Shown one piece after another: positions 19,884-31,200 of a DNA stretch of 37,693 nucleotides. Position numbers and translations under genes: made by a program. The notes below the pieces were generated by a model. The model searched no databases. It was not told the DNA's origin and saw nothing but the letters and a program-made list of their open reading frames with translations. The stretch is from positions 1-37,693 of the forward strand of contig JADNYV010000333.1 of assembly GCA_015501055.1 (NCBI GenBank), given 5' to 3'. Each line of letters begins with the position of its first letter. Position 1 is the stretch's first letter. This DNA is from Mucidula mucida. Taxonomy: Eukaryota > Basidiomycota > Agaricomycetes > Agaricales > Physalacriaceae.

Positions 19884-20240
19884 GGCCGGCGCTCCTAGGG
19901 TTTCTGAGCGACGTTGAAACAGTTCACAGCAATTTGGACCCTCACAGTGGCTTGCTACTCTCAATGGCTTTTATCTCGTCCGCAAGTGTGTTGACTTTCT
20001 TCAAGTCCTGACACATTCTCATGGGTCCTTCTAGAACAGTCATATGTATGTGCCCGCCTCTCTATCACACCCTCCCGATCTATCAAAGTTGGTGCACAAA
20101 ATGGAGGTGACTTTTAAAAGTCTCAAAGAGAGGACCTCACCACATGATTTTGTTGTTTCTCTAGAATTTGGTTCGCCTCTAAAAGAGCCTTCACTACCTC
20201 CAGCAGCCGTGATCAAGGACTTTGTTGTGTTAGGCTTGTA
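19884..20240. repeat. Dispersed duplication, copy 1 (partner about 25335-25640)
   Basis: A stretch beginning CTCCTAGGGTTTCTGAGCGA is repeated in the same orientation about 5.45 kb away. The best-conserved part, GGCTTTTATCTCGTCCGCAA through CTTCAAGTCCTGAC, is nearly identical in both. On the minus strand it reads DLKKVNTLADEIKAIES in both copies, so it may be an exon of an unidentified gene. Copy 1 continues into four tandem 213 bp units; copy 2 has only one degenerate unit. Confidence 0.75.
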
Positions 20241-20900
20241 GTGCACATAATCATAGTTCACACCAATTTGCGCTTTTTGAGATGTTCCCGATCTATCAAA
20301 GTTGGTGCACAAAATGGAGGTGACTTTTGAAAGTCTCAAAGAGAGGACCTCACCACATGATTTTGTCGTTTCTCTAGGATTTGGTTCGCCTCTAAAAGAG
20401 CCTTCACTACCTCCAGCAGCCGTGATCAAGGACTTTGTTGTGTTAGGCTTGTAGTGCACATAATTATAGTTCACACCAATTTGCGCTTTTTGAGATGTTC
20501 CCGATCTATCAAAGTTGGTGCACAAAATGGAGGTGACTTTTGAAAGTCTCAAAGAGAGGACCTCACCACATGATTTTGTCGTTTCTCTAGGATTTGGTTC
20601 GCCTCTAAAAGAGCCTTCACTACCTCCAGCAGCCGTGATCAAGGACTTTGTTGTATTAGGCTTGTAGTGCACATAATCATAGTTCACACCAATTTGCGCT
20701 TTTTGAGATGTTCCCGATCTATCAAAGTTAGTGCACAAAATGGAGGTGACTTTTGAAAGTCTCAAAGAGAGGACCTCACCACATGATTTTGTCGTTTCTC
20801 TAGGATTTGGTTCGCCTCTAAAAGAGCCTTCACTACCTCCAGCAGCCGTGATCAAGGACTTTGTTGTGTTAGGCTTGTAGTGCACATAATCATAGTTCAC
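20040..20900 (-). CDS. Open frame made of a 71-residue tandem repeat (286 codons)
   Basis: The minus-strand frame is kept open by four 213 bp tandem units (71 codons each). Each encodes NYDYVHYKPNTTKSLITAAG, then GSEGSFRGEPNPRETTKSCG, EVLSLRLSKVTSILC and NFDRSGTSQKAQIG. The last unit diverges to end GGCDREAGTYI. The repeats are almost identical at DNA level, so recent unequal exchange or replication slippage explains them. The 5' end is not convincing: the listed start lies inside a repeat unit, and there is no signal peptide or known domain. Because 213 is a multiple of three, any open unit stays open when multiplied, so this may not be a real protein. Confidence 0.3.
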   Translation of the reverse strand: MNYDYVHYKPNTTKSLITAAGGSEGSFRGEPNPRETTKSCGEVLSLRLSKVTSILCTNFDRSGTSQKAQIGVNYDYVHYKPNTTKSLITAAGGSEGSFRGEPNPRETTKSCGEVLSLRLSKVTSILCTNFDRSGTSQKAQIGVNYNYVHYKPNTTKSLITAAGGSEGSFRGEPNPRETTKSCGEVLSLRLSKVTSILCTNFDRSGTSQKAQIGVNYDYVHYKPNTTKSLITAAGGSEGSFRGEPNSRETTKSCGEVLSLRLLKVTSILCTNFDRSGGCDREAGTYI

Positions 20901-20925
20901 ACCAATTCACACTTTTTGAGATGTT
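20074..20925. repeat. Tandem repeat, 4 units of 213 bp
   Basis: CCCGATCTATCAAAGTTGGT-type unit starts fall at 20074, 20287, 20500 and 20713, exactly 213 bp apart. Units 2-4 differ from one another by a few substitutions only; unit 1 differs at a few more. The array ends near 20925 at CTTTTTGAGATGTT. A single diverged unit exists at about 25510-25625. Confidence 0.95.
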
Positions 20926-23048
20926 GTGCCAATCACATTGACCAGTAATTAAATTTCTACTCTTGACACTATTCAATAAACTATGCATTGCAGTGTAAGA
21001 CTACAATATAGCAACATGGCACTAATACCTATCATCCCATGCTGAATGTTGCCCAAAAGGAGGGGAAGTCTGTTTACAAAGAGACAGTCGCATGCCGTGC
21101 TACAACTGGCACTCGCCGCCTTTGCTTCTACAATGCTGGCGGGTTGCGGTATAAGCGAATCTAGGACTACTACTGTAGTAAACTCAGCATGCTGATCAGA
21201 GAACTATACTGTCATAGTTCAGTAGTTTGCATAGGCACTCGATCTCCAAAGTACGTGCAGATCAGGATTTCAGTGGTGTACAGAAACAAATAATATAGAT
21301 GGACCTACTCGATACACAGACTAATTGATAACATATGGATCCTACTGTATTCTAATTCAACTTATGTGATTATATCGGGCGCCAGGACACTACAGACTCA
21401 GACATCAAAGGCCCAATGTGACAATGTCTTAAAGGACGGTGGGCGGGGGTATCAAGGGCCCTTGTTGCGGACCAGGAGATGGGGTGATGATGAGAGTTCT
21501 CATGTTCTGCAAGATTTTCTCATCAAGAAGAAGAAAACTCTCCTCCATATCCTAAATTAAGCTCATAAACCACATCAGATCAGGCGGGTTTGAAAGAGAG
21601 GCCGCCAGATTGCCATGTACCGTCTTTACTAATATTGCAAAGAAACCCCTGTAATGTGGCTCAAATGTCGCTCAGAGCCTGTAGGAATTCCTGCCAGGCA
21701 TGAGGTACTTGTGTGAGACTGCTCAAATAGCGTGTAAACCAAGGCAGGGCAATAATAACATATTCCATGGCCTGAATTACATCATCCAATTTGGTGAGCT
21801 TCCTGCAACCTTTTAAAATAACATCATGGCTTGTGGGCAGGACACACTTCTTTAGATATTTAAGGAAGGGACAATAGCAGGCACAAGAGTTGTCAATAGT
21901 AAGAGCGCTAAGCATTTTTATCTTGGCCTATGTCTTGCAAAAATATCTAGCAATGTGGAACCAACTGTCAAAGTCAGTTGCATTTTGACTGAGGGAATAC
22001 AGCTGGTGTAGATTGTGTAGTGCAGAGAATGAAGTTGACCCCTACAAGAGCGTCAGTAGTAGCCTGTTTCACATGCAATAGATACTGACCCAACCAAATA
22101 CACCTTCCAGCACTGAACTGAAAAGAGTCTGGTAGAATTAATGACATCCTTAGCTAAGGTATTCATATCGCTATTCCACTTCAAGTCCTTGATGGCGTTA
22201 AGAAAGCTGTGTATCTTGCTGTTAGACCAGTAATGGTCATATCCACTGTTTCGAATCATGTATCACATGATCTCCGGCATTCTGAGTAAGTACATGATAA
22301 GTGCACATTCAAACATGAGCAACCCACAAAAACTTGCTATATGCAGTGGATCTGATATGGCCCAATGCGAATAAGATGTCGTGCATATTTAGGGCATGGT
22401 GAAGAGTGTTGGAAAAGATTGACGTAAAGGTTAACAACATATCAGGATTAAGGGTATCTACAAGGTGTTCTGGCTGGCCATAGCATCTCATTTTGTGGCT
22501 GGGATGAGGGGGTGTCACTATTTAGAACCTTTGCAAAGGCAATGTCATTGTGTAGATCCTTTAGAAATGTCCATCTCAAAAGAAACCAGCTTAAGGTGAA
22601 CACAAGGAGGAGGCAGAGGAAGGAGGACTTTTGCATGGTGTTGTAAGTGAAAGTTGCTGGGATAATAGTTATTGTATAAATGATTCAGATACACCTTATT
22701 GTTGCTGCAATTGTTCCAAAAACATCACAAGGTGATAACAAAAAGAACAAGGGTTGCCGTGAGAGAGCGATAAGGTAGGCGACACTCAGAGGTGACGTAC
22801 CCTGAGGACCCTGAGTGTGACAGCCTAATCGGGCCTCATCAGCCTGGGATCAGTAGGAAATCATCGCTTTTACCTTTATCAAGGCACTTCTGGCCTCTAA
22901 ATTTTCCAAGAGATTTTGCGTAAATAGTTGACAATGATGACCCGCTATTTTGATTGGTAGTAAAATTAGTCCCGAATGAGCAGTTCTTGGTTTTAACCAC
23001 GCGACAACCGTGTCAGCGCGGTCGTTGCGCATTGCACTCGATTCCACC
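20926..23048. other. AT-rich decayed tract without a supportable gene
   Basis: Minus-strand frames at 21661-21915, 22053-22259, 22309-22518 and 22448-22636 lie in succession and give plausible but unrecognised peptides (for example LDDVIQAMEYVIIALPWFTR; FTSIFSNTLHHALNMHDILF). Frequent stops and no clean splice chain point to a decayed minus-strand gene or transposon remnant. I could not assign a class. Confidence 0.45.
22769..22835 (-). repeat. Inverted-repeat arm matching the 5' coding part of the 23299 gene
   Basis: The reverse complement of this segment matches 23350-23427. A 46 bp core (TCAGGGTCCTCAGGGTACGT onward to CTTATC) differs by one base, and the flanking 20-30 bp are looser. The arms are separated by about 514 bp. 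The matched region in the gene encodes residues about 18-43. Confidence 0.85.
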
Positions 23049-23174
23049 ATGCCTCCTTCCAAGGGATGGAAGAAAAACAAGCTGCTCAACTTCCAAGGAG
23101 CCTCTAAAGCTGTTGGGACCGGATTAAAGCGCGTGATTCAGACGTTTGAGCTTGAGCAGGCTGGAATGGTTTAA
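23049..23174 (+). CDS. Possible small ORF of 41 residues, lysine-rich N-terminus
   Basis: The ATG sits in a good context (CCACCATGCC) and opens a 41-residue frame beginning MPPSKGWKKNKLLNFQGASK and ending FELEQAGMV. It lies between the arms of the inverted repeat, upstream of the membrane-protein gene. I do not recognise it. It could be the first exon of a decayed gene or a chance frame. Confidence 0.25.
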   Translation: MPPSKGWKKNKLLNFQGASKAVGTGLKRVIQTFELEQAGMV

Positions 23175-23298
23175 TGACATATAGATTAGAAGTATTTTAA
23201 GGACTACTCGCTCAGTTCTCAAAAGCACACTTATCCCTCTCGTATCCAAGACTTAGACTACTATTAGAACAATCTCTTGGAGTTAGATAGTCACCAAA

Positions 23299-24818
23299 AT
23301 GCGAGCAACACATATCGTTCATGAATTATCGTTGGGCGCGAGGTCGATTGGCCCGATTTGGTGCGACCGTCACACTGTGACTCAGGGTCCTCAGGGTACG
23401 TTACCTCTGAGTGTCGCCTACCTTATCATCAGCGGCTTCATGTGGGCGTTACTTTTGTTATGGACGGCGGCCAATGCCGGCCCTTCTTCTTGCTGGTGCA
23501 TCGCCCTCTGGCTGTCTAAGCTGACCATCCTCATGCCGCATCTCATTTTTCTCGTTCAAATCCTTGTCTTTGTCTGGGTGGCCACCTTTGTGTTGCCTCT
23601 AATCCAGCCATTCTTTTCCCCCATCTTCAAAGCTATCAATACAATTGCCAATATTCCTAGTGCTACTTTTCACTTCTGGGTCTCCGCTATAGCAGGCTTC
23701 TACGACTCCGCGTCCACTGCAGTGTACGGTGCGTCTCGTAATCTGGGCATGAGCTCGGAGAACGTGACGGCCTCTTGGCTGCCCTGGACGAGAGTGAATT
23801 CGACGGAAGCACCGCCTATTTCGCCGCTACGGGAGGAAGTAGTCTATACCTTTCTATCCAAGGCCGCCGACAGCACTCAAAACTTCTTCAATATGTTTCA
23901 CAATCTTTGTAGCGCACGTGGCCTGGAACGATTCCTCCAGGAGACCATTCTTATCTTTGACAAGGCACGCCAGGTCGGTCGTGAAGCACAAATACCGAAC
24001 AGTCGAGAGGTCGTAGACAGCATCCTTGCTGTCCACAATAGCTTTACGAACGTCTATCACGTTCTGGTTCATGTCCGCTGGGCAGGCCCAGGCTTCCTTG
24101 AAGGCTACATAGGTTATAAAGGGGACTGATGTACTCATTTTCTCTAACTCGTGGTTCGTACAGCTGCTCTATCTTCAAGACCGCATTGAGCAACTTCCCG
24201 CTGAGGACGATGAAGCATATTTGACCCAATGGCTGGCATTTATTGCAGACATCGAAGAAGAATTCAATACTACCGCTGATGACGCTATCGCCTTTCGCCA
24301 TTACGTCGAAGCCACCTTCCTCTCGTGTCGGATGCCCGAAGCCTTGCCATAAATGTTAGTCGAGATCTGGACGATCACTCAAGGATTCCCCTGCGGGCTC
24401 GGAGCCCGTTCAAGTACCTGCCGGACTTCGTATATGCTCTTTGTCGTTACAACTTTCTTGTTCTGCGAACCCGTGAGGGAGACCACATCCTGCTCAGAAG
24501 CGCTACCTTGCAAATTGACACTGCTCATAAAAGCTTGACGTTGTTGCACATGCGTTTGGAGGAGCTGCTATCAATCGCAGCAGCGTTCCAGGTATGTGCA
24601 TTAGTTTCTTTTTTTCTCTGGCGCCGGTGACTGACAGAGTGTCTCTGTAGAATAGACTCAGGACGACTGAGAAACGAACGAAGGCTATCAATGATCCCCA
24701 GGTCATCCGTGAACACTTTGTGCGGGTCGTCGACAACTTGGTCCGAAAGAAGGATGCTTTGGTGGCGGAATTGGGTTCCGACAAGCAGTTCCAGTTGCTC
24801 GACGATGATGGTCATTGA
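23299..24818 (+). CDS. Predicted multi-pass membrane protein of unknown function (about 452 aa)
   Basis: Proposed exons are 23299-24112, 24180-24324, 24360-24591 and 24651-24818, with frame closing throughout. The last intron (GTATGT...TGTAG) is convincing. The first has a weak donor (GTTATA), and an acceptor at 24163 is an alternative. The third gap (35 nt, GTGTCG...TTAG) is very short and could instead be a frameshift. The N-terminal third carries two or three hydrophobic segments: LPLSVAYLIISGFMWALLLL, then HLIFLVQILVFVWVATFVLP. The remainder is soluble and helix-rich with charged stretches (EEVVYTFLSKAADSTQNFF, LVRKKDALVAELG). No family is recognised; such proteins are common lineage-specific genes in Agaricomycetes. 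Residues about 18-43 derive from DNA also present as an inverted copy 0.5 kb upstream. Confidence 0.6.
23350..23427 (+). repeat. Inverted-repeat arm within exon 1 of the membrane-protein gene
   Basis: This is the partner of 22769-22835. Being inside coding sequence, this arm is probably the source and the upstream one the copied fragment. A transcript spanning both could fold into a long stem. Confidence 0.85.
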
Positions 24819-25691
24819 TTGTTGGCGCCTTCCTTCCTACTGTATCGGTCCCTCTGTTCAATTGTATCTGTAAGCGATCACGAAGTCATAAGCTGAATAT
24901 TTAGTGCTGGATTCCAACTGAATCCTAAAACTTACTCAAGTGAAATGCCGATCCATTGGTTTTTCTCGCGTATCGGCCCTACTTAGTATGACCACCGTCT
25001 AACGTATTTTCCATTGTGACCGTGTACTACACGCTCAGCAAGTGTTCACTATTGTTCAGGCAAGGGAGGACGCAACGTTCGATTGTACTAGCATACTACC
25101 GCAGTACTGATAGAAACCTCGTACATCGCTCTCCTTTCTTGCAACATCTGGAAGAGCACGCTTTGCCTCCTAGGCGTCATGTTATAGTGTTACTGCGCAA
25201 CTTGCTCCGTGTCCTAGACGATACCCATTGAGGAAGTTGAGAAAGACCCTTCTTGATTCAGAAATCTCAACACCTGTGAACTTGAAACGCAACTAATGAA
25301 GTCCGACCGCCGTTTTTGGTACTGGTTCGAGCCTACTCCTAGGGTTTCTCAGCGATGTTGTAACGGTTCACCGAAATCTGGACCTCATGGCTCGTTGCTT
25401 TCAATGGCTTTTATCTCGTCCGCAAGTGTGTTGACTTTCTTCAAGTCCTGACGCATTCTTATAGGTCCTCCCGAATCAGTCGTATATGCCCGCCTCTCTA
25501 TCACACCCTCCCAATCTATCAGAGTTGGTGACATTGATACACGGCATGGAGGCAAAGCCTCAAGGAGAGATCCTCACCGCACGATTTCGTCCTTTCTCCA
25601 GGTTTTGGTTCGTCTTGAGAGGAGCCCTGCGTTAGGGGCCGCCGGCAAAAGAAACTGGAGAGATTAACTGCAATTGTCATTATATGTCGTA
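24819..25691. other. Intergenic stretch; contains duplication copy 2
   Basis: From 24819 to about 25330 I see no supported gene (the frame at 25016-25231 begins at a non-ATG codon and has no support). From about 25335 to 25640 the DNA is the second copy of the 19884-20240 segment, including one diverged version of the 213 bp unit. Confidence 0.55.
25335..25640. repeat. Dispersed duplication, copy 2 (partner 19884-20240)
   Basis: It matches copy 1 from CTCCTAGGGTTTCTCAGCGA through GCCCGCCTCTCTATCACACC and on into a diverged single 213 bp unit. It lies immediately 3' of the Gfd2-like gene (minus strand) and so overlaps that gene's likely 3' untranslated or downstream region. Confidence 0.75.
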
Positions 25692-26957
25692 CTAGTCATC
25701 ATCAGACTCGAGGCCATAATCCGAATCAGCATCAGAATAATATCCTCCTCCCTCCTTTGTTGCTGCTGCAGCGGGAGCAGCCGTAGTAGGCGCTGTCGGT
25801 ATATAGTCGTTGGGATCCTCATCCGAATCATCATCAGCATCATCATTTACTTTCGGCTGTTCCACAGGCGGTGGCGGTGGAGTCGGTTCTCGAGCGGCCT
25901 GCCGCTGTCTGTTCACCTTCTGCTCATCGATCGATGCCCCAGAGGCAATATCGCTGAACATCTCCAGGACCAATCTGATAGACTATGATTGAGCTTGACT
26001 TCTAGGGTAGGAATAAAAGAAACATACCGCGCGTCGTTTCCCGCACATTGTCCTTGGACGACAGTCGAAAGCTTCAACAGCGTCGCAGCGTGCCGAAGAC
26101 TTTCGACCGCTTGTCTTCCGCTGAAGACCTGCTCGCATAGCAGCTTGACGTCGATGACGCAGACTTGAACATCAGGCGTAGTTCGGTGGCTATAATCGAA
26201 AAAAGCCTTTAGACCCGTCCGCCATCCTGAGGTGTCAAACCCGCAACGCTTCAGGTAGCCAAAAGTTTTCTCTTTATTCCAAACCAGCAACAACATGGGT
26301 TCTCGTTGAGAAAACAGCTCTCCTACAGCTTTCTCCATGCTTGCCTGGTCGACTTCTTCAGTTTGTCCATAACTGAAAGGCTGTTGAAGGTTTAGTAGTA
26401 GTTCAGTGCGAAATCATACATCACCTACAATCCGTCTATCGCCGTCCAGCAGTCGATTGTTGCCCACGCTAAAGTGACGCGAAGACGCGGGGCTGAAGCT
26501 CCCGGGTAGGCACTTAACGTACCCCACATCGAGTACAGTCGTCGGGTTCCGGCTCCAGAACACGGGCGTGAACGACACAACCTGCAACGCCTTCAAACTT
26601 CGCGCCTGCTCAGAGGTCAACGAATAATGCTCGTGCACGAATCCATCATGCTCCCGAACTCGGTACATCACACTGAGTGAGAAACAGCTCTCATCAGCTC
26701 TGATCGAGATAACCCAATACTACTCACCGACAATGCTCGAACATCCCCCGCGATATCCCATCGTCGCTCCCGATCTGATACATCTTGTTGGCCTTGCTCG
26801 TATCGCGGTCGCCCTTGCCCTTCCCCTTGGTTGGTGTCAAATCATCCAACTTCTGCGCCAGCTCCGACGCGGTGCGAAACACGACGGGAGACAGCGACTC
26901 GTACTGCTCCGCGCGTCGCGGATATCGCGGTCTACCTCTCCTCATAGAATCGGCCAT
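25692..26957 (-). CDS. Gfd2/YDR514C-like protein with RNase H-like fold (372 aa, 4 exons)
   Basis: Exons (minus) are 26728-26957, 26420-26672, 26028-26380 and 25692-25974; phases close. Support for the family: VLDVGYV at residues 123-129, SSRHFSVGNNRLLDGDRR, MLLLVWNKEKTFGYLKRCGFD, a VIDVKLLCEQVF strand, and CAGNDARLVLEMF at residues 273-285. This is the order seen in Gfd2/YDR514C-type exonuclease-fold domains, whose His-rich AGNDA motif is characteristic. The first motif reads D125-V-G rather than the D-x-E of active DEDD exonucleases, so nuclease activity is doubtful. The C-terminal 85 residues are Pro/Ala/Asp-rich and probably disordered. In yeast Gfd2 is linked to mRNA export through Dbp5; any such role here is inferred from family only. 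Intron 2's acceptor has an alternative a few bases downstream, but only the chosen one keeps frame. Confidence 0.6.
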
Positions 26958-28244
26958 ATCCTCTGCGCGTCTCGCGGGTACAAGGAGATACGATGCCCCG
27001 TTCCGCTCGATCCCTTGGTATCAAAGCTTAACGATAGCAGGCAGCCTAGTCAGGAAGTCGCGTACCCAGCACCATATCCAGGGCTCCTTGGCGGCTCGCG
27101 CAGCTGAATATGTCTGCAGCGACTCTTTCGTATCTGTCAGATCCATATGTATTATGCCTGTATAATCTTCAGATTGGGTATTCCCTTTTCAACGAGTCGT
27201 CTTACAGTCTGAACAGCTCGTTTAGCGTCGAGCCTCTCCCACCCAATTGATGGAAGTATCCCGCCATCCCAGAAGAAAGACAAAGGACAACGAGGCAGCC
27301 ATGATGATGACAGCGGGATCAAAGCGGCGAAAGCCGCGGACCGAATCTTCATTTGTCACCTTGCTAAGGTTTCCCTGTACAGTGTACACAAACACTGGGA
27401 TTTCTGAGCTCTCTTGACACGGTGCGCACAAGGCGATCCATTGTATATCAAACTCGTGAACGGGACCCATACGATACGTGTTTGCGAGCCAAAAGTCTCA
27501 GTCCCTGGACATTCTCCTAACGGATATGTTGTCGTCCTCTTTCACGCAGCTGTGCGATGTACAAGCACCGCGACATCATTCAACAACTTGAAAGAGGAAT
27601 CCAAGAAATTAAGTACATGTTGGTCCGCTCACCAATTTTCCCTCCTTATTCTGACCGTGTTTCTAGAGGGCGCCAAACCGACTTTCGGCGGAAAAAACCA
27701 TTGTGCTGATACTCATTTCGTTAGAAGGATCCCTCACCTGAAGCCCTCAGAGTCCTTCCATGCAACACAATTGGTGTCAGACAATTTTCACCAGCCACAG
27801 TGTTGACTAGATTCTGAGCAGTGAGGATAAGTTATAACCTGTAGGCTTTAGACAAATATGATGATACTTAGTTGAATATCAGGCCTTATGGCTGAACCTC
27901 CAACATAGGGCTTAATCTAGGTGTCAAAAAGGAAGGAACATCCCTCTTCTTCCTGCTGTTCCTGTGGACAGGCTTTGGCATTGATGTAGAGTGACATATA
28001 CTAATAGCCATGATAAGTAAGTACAGAGCATGGTTGGGATACCACTGAATACTTAGACACCTAAGCACCTCCACTCCGTTCATCTTCAGAATTTCAATAA
28101 ACAAGCAAGGTTCTCAGCCAGTGCAGAACGGCGCTTCCCGAGTTCAAAAGCAGTGAATCCGAAAGTGAAATTCGAGTAAGATATAAAGAACACATGCGTA
28201 GGAGGATAATTTATCATGAATGAATCGAGCGTACAACCAGCAAA
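26958..28244. other. Intergenic stretch between the Gfd2-like gene and topoisomerase II
   Basis: The 26958-27160 part is the likely promoter region of the minus-strand Gfd2-like gene. The open frames at 27222-27470 (minus) and 27414-27806 (plus) overlap each other, carry no motif and have no intron signals. I see no supportable gene here. Confidence 0.55.
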
Positions 28245-31200
28245 TTAATCGTCTAGGTCGAAAATAGAAGTATCTCCCCCATCCCCGTCCTCGTCCGACA
28301 CAATGTCCACATACTTCTTCACACCCGCAGACCGCGCAGGCCGCGAGCTCCGCGGCGGCGGCTTGGGCAGAACGTCATAGTCCATGTCATCGTCGCTGTC
28401 AATCACCTTTGGCGGAACCACCTTCTTCTTCTTCGGCGGCGACGCCGGCTTCATCTTCTCCTTCAACTTGGTCTTCTTGGGCTCGCCCGGAGACGACGAC
28501 GACGAGCTCGCCTTGGAGAAGAAATCGGTTACAGCAGCTTGCCCAGCTGCCTTTTTCGTCTTCTTCGCGGCAGGTTTGGGATCATCGTCTTCATCCTCCT
28601 CAAGGTCAAGACTACGAAACTAGGTTAATCCACGAACACGAAAACTTTAACGAGACTTACCTCTTGCGCTTCGCAACAGGCTTCGCCTTTGCTTTACCCT
28701 TGCCCTTGTCCGTCATAAGCAACTCGTCATCATCATCATCCGAGTCTTCCTTCATCGGGGCAGGCGCTTTCCTTTTCGGAGGTGGTTTCGACGGAGGCGC
28801 ATCTAAGTCCGATTCATCCTTAGGTACCTGAGCAGCGGCTTTCCTCTTCGGCGGCGGCTTGGCGGGAGGCTCGTCATCCTCATCCAAATTGATGGCACTA
28901 ACCGGTGGAGACTTTTTCGGCGCCGACTTGACATCACCCATCTCAAAGTCATCGTCAGACTCATCCTTGACGGGCTTCTTCACCGCTGCTTTCCGCTGTG
29001 GTTTCACGACAGGCGGAGGCACCATATCATCATCCTCGTCCTTCTTCACCGCCCGCTTGGGAGCAGGTTTCGACGGTCCAGCCTTCTTCGCCGTAGCCTT
29101 GATAGGCTTAAAGTCCCCATCCGAGTCGTCGTTGACCTTGCCACCAATGGACTTGCGTGTCTTCAGAGTCGCCTGTTTCTTCTTGCCCTTGCCCTTGCCT
29201 TTCATTTCCTTCGTTTCCTGTTCCCACGCAGCATAGGTTTCCTAGAACAACTTGTCAGTAACGGAAAGAACATCTCAAAGAAGATTTCACATACGTCCCA
29301 CAGCTCCAGGAATCTGTCCAAGTCGGTGTTCCACATTTGCTTCGGCGACAACTCGAGGAGAGCCTTCCATTCCGCCTCTTTATCTCCTGCCTGTTGAAGA
29401 AGTTTGTCGATCTACACACGCCGTTTCAGTACTTGCGTCGCACGAGTCTCTCTCTACGTACCTTTTCCTTCGTCAGGTTCCAGATAGGCATACTGAGCAG
29501 GTAATCGAAATCTGTGTCGGCACCCTCTTCCTGCACTTCCGCCTCCTCCTCGTTCTCATCGTTGTCTTCTACAGCAACGGGGGCCTTGGCCTTGACCTTC
29601 GGGAACGGCCTAAACTCGTGCTTTCTCAAATCGACGACGATGGCGGCCTTCTTGCGACCAGAGACGGTAAGCTCTTTCTTGACGATCATCTGGATGAAAC
29701 GGGCTTGGTTCGACAGCTTCTCAAAGGCGTCTTGCAATTGATTCGACAAGAAGTCCTGCACGAGCCGCGTCAGAAAAACAAAAACATTGAATATATGTCT
29801 TACCTTTCGCTTTTGATAGTAGGAAAGACGGACGGGATAAAAGTCTTCCAAGATTGCCTCGGGGGAATCGTACTTTTTTATCTTCCCCTCGAAGTCGAAC
29901 AGCATCATGTTGCTCGTGCTCAGCTTGCCAGTCAACTTGAAGTACTCCAAGAACCCTTGAGCTTCCGCCTTTTCCATCTCTTTCGCCGTCATTTGAACAA
30001 CGAAATGGACATTCGCATTGGCGTGATGTTCTTGGTAATTCTACGTAGGACAGTCAGCAAATAGAGAAGAAGAGAGCAATCGAACGTTTACCTTGATCCC
30101 GTCGTTCTTATCCATCATTGAGTCAAGGTCCGCCTTGAACTGATTGGTCCACTTGTGTATGGGCAGCTCTGTAATCTCGAGAGTTGTATCGTCGATCTTG
30201 CGAACAGTCCCTAGCACGTCGTACTTGTTCTTCGACGTCTGCTTGATTATTCCTGTGAAACCACGCCACCATGGATGTATAGGCTCGAGCTCCTCTCCAT
30301 TCATGAGCTTCCTGATACTGTTGACGACATCGACGGGGTTAAAGCAGGGAATGGATGTGCTCCAACCTTATGATAATTGTGAGAGATGGAACACGAAGAC
30401 GAAGGGCTAACTTACCAGTACCGATACCTTCCGTACCGTTCAGAAGAATCACTGGAACGACGGGGATGTACCATTCAGGCTCAACAACTGAGCCATCGTC
30501 TGTATTAGCCTTGAGAAGAGGATCATCGGAGGGATGAAAGACTCCTCGGGCAAGCGGCATTGGCTTGGTGAAAATGTAACGAGCCGAGGCATGATCTTTA
30601 CCACCTTCATGACGAGTTCCGAATTGTCCCTCTGGCATGAGGAGATTGACGTTGTTACTGCCGACGTAGTGCTGGGCAAGATTGACGATAGTAGCAGCCA
30701 AACTAGCTTCTCCGTGATGGTACGCCGAGTGCTCGGAGACATAACCGATAAGTTGCGCGACCTGACTGTGGCGTAAGAACACGGAGTAGCAATTCACTTG
30801 CCAAACCTCACCTTGATTTCCTTCTTGAGTTTACGTCTAAACACGGACCACATAATTTTGCGCTGTCCAGGTTTCAAACCGTCAGCGACAGATGGAATTG
30901 ATCGAATGTTGTCCGCCATCGAGAACAGAATGAGCTCCTTGTTAATGAAGTCGTCGTACGTAATCTCTTCCAGACGATGGTCCAGATAAGTTCCTGGCTG
31001 AAGTGCCAATTTAGCTAGAGATAGCCTTGGAAAGCAAGATAGTTACCTTGAATTGACGAAGCCACTCCTTCCGGTCGTCGGCTTTCTTCTTGCTGAACGC
31101 CATGTCGATCAAGTCACGCTCTTCGTTTTGCATTTCAGCAAAAGGAATGACATGCTTCGACATATGCTTGAAGTATTCTCTAGCATCAGAATCCTTGCTG

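Noticed and set aside
20074..20925. Possible CRISPR-like array
   Set aside because: Units are 213 bp contiguous tandem copies without spacers, in a fungal genome; this is a minisatellite-type repeat.
27414..27806. 130-codon plus-strand frame
   Set aside because: It overlaps a minus-strand frame of similar quality, begins at a non-ATG codon and shows no motif.
28859..29236. Plus-strand frames opposite the topoisomerase II C-terminus
   Set aside because: They are antisense shadows of Lys/Asp-rich coding sequence and give Ser/Phe-rich low-complexity peptides.
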